Shown here: piece by piece, positions 62,668 through 64,000 of the stretch
Position numbering within the stretch: the stretch's first letter is position 1
Layout: the number at the start of each line of letters is the position of its first letter
Source: JAGHBT01 sp035311885
Lineage (GTDB): Bacteria > Krumholzibacteriota > Krumholzibacteriia > Krumholzibacteriales > WJIX01
NCBI GenBank assembly: GCA_964554125.1
Contig: CAZKNG010000002.1
Location: 1 to 64,000, forward strand
Length of the DNA: 64,000 bases
Direction of reading: 5' to 3'
Program-made: the position numbers and the translations under genes
Notes under the pieces: generated by a model
Told to the model about the DNA's origin: nothing
Databases searched by the model: none
The model's input: the letters and a program-made list of their open reading frames with translations, nothing else

Positions 62668-63618
62668 TTATCTCATCATAACAGTTGCCGTCGTAATTGC
62701 TGCCGTTATTAATGTTATTAGATATCCGGGAGATGTGAATATTGATACGAGCGCGTTAGACCCTCTGGGTACATTTACCAGGTCTCCGGAATAAATAATG
62801 GGATTATTCTCCATATTACCATCCTCAAGATATTCTTCAAAATTAACTACAATCTTCATAACGCTGCCGTTCGGCTTTTTCCTTAGAATTGCAATTTCAG
62901 ATATATTGGAGTCTTCGGAGTAACCTCCCGCGGTTATTAGTATGTCATCGAGTCTGTTTAATCCCGTCAAGTGAAAAGCCCCCGGTCTTCCGACCGCCCC
63001 CATTATTTTTACATTCGCTTCCGAGCTTACCTGTTCAGTCCTTTCCGGAACAATAACAGTATCTCCTACTTTTAATTCAGGCAGAGAATCAAAATTACCG
63101 TCATTTATTACTCTTTGCAGATCAACCAGATATGTCCTCTGCTGATCACCCTCACCGTGAACGATTCTGACAGCTTCAAGCATAGCCCTGGGAGTAGCTC
63201 CTCCAGCCTCTCGAATTGCTTCCCATACATTAGGTTCCTCGACAAATTCGTACCTGCCGGGATTGATTACTTCACCCTGAACATAAATAAGCCTTCTGGA
63301 TTCCTCGCCGTACAGGGAAAGTTCGATTCTTGAAATGCTCGGGTAATAATTCTGTAGTTCTTCAAGTATTGTGCTTTCAGCTTCTATAAGGCGTAACCCC
63401 CGAAGTTGAATTCTTCCCACAACAGGAATCGAAATCTCACCGTTAGAATCAATCTGGAGTTGTCTGTCAAGCTGAGGGCGTTCTTCAACCTTTAATTCAA
63501 GTTTATCTCCGGCCCTCAACCTGATCTGCTGTGACTGTATTTGCTGAACTTGCAAGATACTCACAGCAAGGACAATAAGAAAAACATCTCTGGTAAATCT
63601 AAGTAAACCACTGCGCAT
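62668..63618 (-). CDS. Wza-type polysaccharide export outer-membrane protein
   Basis: Exported protein of 316 residues. A signal peptide (RSGLLRFTRDVFLIVLAVSILQVQQ) is followed by the poly-export domain (IRLRAGDKLELKVEERPQLDRQLQIDSNGEISIPVVGRIQLRGLRL) and two SLBB-like domains (IYVQGEVINPGRYEF, VKIMGAVGRPGAFHLTGLN). A C-terminal hydrophobic stretch (SPGYLITLITAAITTATVMM) suits the outer-membrane helical ring of Wza-like channels. It forms the exit channel of the capsule or EPS made by the Wzz/BY-kinase pair. The upstream epimerase gene ends 54 bases before it on the same strand. Confidence 0.88.
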   Translation of the reverse strand: MRSGLLRFTRDVFLIVLAVSILQVQQIQSQQIRLRAGDKLELKVEERPQLDRQLQIDSNGEISIPVVGRIQLRGLRLIEAESTILEELQNYYPSISRIELSLYGEESRRLIYVQGEVINPGRYEFVEEPNVWEAIREAGGATPRAMLEAVRIVHGEGDQQRTYLVDLQRVINDGNFDSLPELKVGDTVIVPERTEQVSSEANVKIMGAVGRPGAFHLTGLNRLDDILITAGGYSEDSNISEIAILRKKPNGSVMKIVVNFEEYLEDGNMENNPIIYSGDLVNVPRGSNALVSIFTSPGYLITLITAAITTATVMMR

Positions 63619-63672
63619 TTTTACCGCCTTCTTTTCTAATACTATATTATATTTTTATTGATAATATTATAT

Positions 63673-64000
63673 CTAAATCTTCCGTTTATACCAATCAACA
63701 GTTTTCCTTATCGATTCCTCAAACGATTCTTCTACTGAATAATTGATAATATCCTTCGCTTTTGAAATATCGGCAAGAGAATGTTTGACGTCTCCAGCTC
63801 TCGGAGGTGAATAGACGGGTTCGATATCACTTCCGATATAATTGCTGATATTTCTAAAAAGATCATTGACAGTACATTTATCCCCGCACGCGACATTAGC
63901 CATCTCACCGGAAGCTGTTTCGGCTGATTTTGAAGCAAGTATATTTGCCTTTACAACATTCTTTACATAAGTAAAATCTCTACTCTGATTACCGTCTCCG
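63673..64000 (-). CDS. NAD-dependent sugar epimerase, cut by window end
   Basis: C-terminal 108 residues of a short-chain dehydrogenase-type sugar epimerase, running off the right edge of the window. The segment GDGNQSRDFTYVKNVVKAN is the conserved GDGxQxRDFxYVxDVVxAN motif of UDP-glucose/UDP-glucuronate 4-epimerase-like enzymes, and VACGDKCTVNDLFRNISNYIG and PRAGDVKHSLADISKAK match the same group. The start codon, the Rossmann fold and the catalytic YxxxK are outside. It probably supplies a UDP-sugar precursor for the polysaccharide. It is the first visible gene of the EPS operon. Confidence 0.85.
   Translation of the reverse strand, partial: GDGNQSRDFTYVKNVVKANILASKSAETASGEMANVACGDKCTVNDLFRNISNYIGSDIEPVYSPPRAGDVKHSLADISKAKDIINYSVEESFEESIRKTVDWYKRKI

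Overview
The window is AT-rich, densely packed bacterial chromosome: about 53 protein genes (two cut by the window ends), four tRNAs, and no insertion sequence, prophage or CRISPR array. The cell is a diderm. It encodes an LptE-type lipopolysaccharide-assembly lipoprotein, a LapA/LapB pair, a Wza-type outer-membrane export protein and several signal-peptide beta-barrel candidates. Chromosome condensation is by ScpA/ScpB, and der-plsY-gpsA and cmk-plsC-ispH-rpsA are clustered as in many non-proteobacterial lineages. With the DUF5683-like, FG-GAP and polymer-forming/beta-barrel proteins this suggests an FCB-like or candidate-phylum bacterium. That placement is inference; no rRNA is present to settle it.

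Region 1-27 kb, mostly plus strand, is housekeeping: uvrC (5' cut) and a XerC/D recombinase, an isolated PhzF-family gene, a small outer-membrane protein on the minus strand, a CstA-type transporter, then scpA-scpB-rluB-hisC with overlapping ends, a cmk-plsC fusion with ispH and rpsA, the paired methylthiotransferases mtaB and miaB, lapA-lapB-SPOR protein-mutS, a multi-GAF protein with a degenerate GGDEF domain, and a POT peptide transporter.

Region 27-35 kb holds an envelope locus (polymer-forming domain plus beta-barrel protein, ABC ATPase and permease, FG-GAP repeat protein) and then mutL-miaA. Region 35-45 kb has tRNA-Gly, the DUF512 radical SAM protein with der-plsY-gpsA, a MerR regulator, tRNA-Pro, a glycosyltransferase, surE, a COG2426 membrane protein, a second tRNA-Pro, an NlpD-like M23 lipoprotein followed by an RpoS-like sigma factor, apt and tRNA-Arg. 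The surE...M23-sigma order recalls the proteobacterial surE-pcm-nlpD-rpoS block. A 567-base gap follows, containing a minus-strand 15-codon hydrophobic ORF with a near-perfect ribosome-binding site and its own terminator.

Region 45-64 kb is almost all minus strand. A PDZ/membrane/GAF/PP2C phosphatase is divergent from a YfgM-like protein. Next, read from high to low coordinates, comes an exopolysaccharide locus: NAD-sugar epimerase (cut), Wza, Wzz, BY-kinase, a DUF5683-like protein and a fibronectin-type lipoprotein, then a 405-base gene-free region, then an initiating sugar-phosphate transferase, a histidine kinase, an NtrC-family sigma-54 activator, lptE, holA, thioredoxin and leuS. A sigma-54 promoter with exact -24/-12 spacing lies just before the sugar transferase, and a cluster of CCCAT-type motifs, one a perfect inverted repeat, lies about 150 bases upstream of it. 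The most interesting reading of the window is therefore a polysaccharide pathway switched by a nearby kinase/sigma-54 activator pair whose GAF domain carries an unusual four-cysteine cluster.
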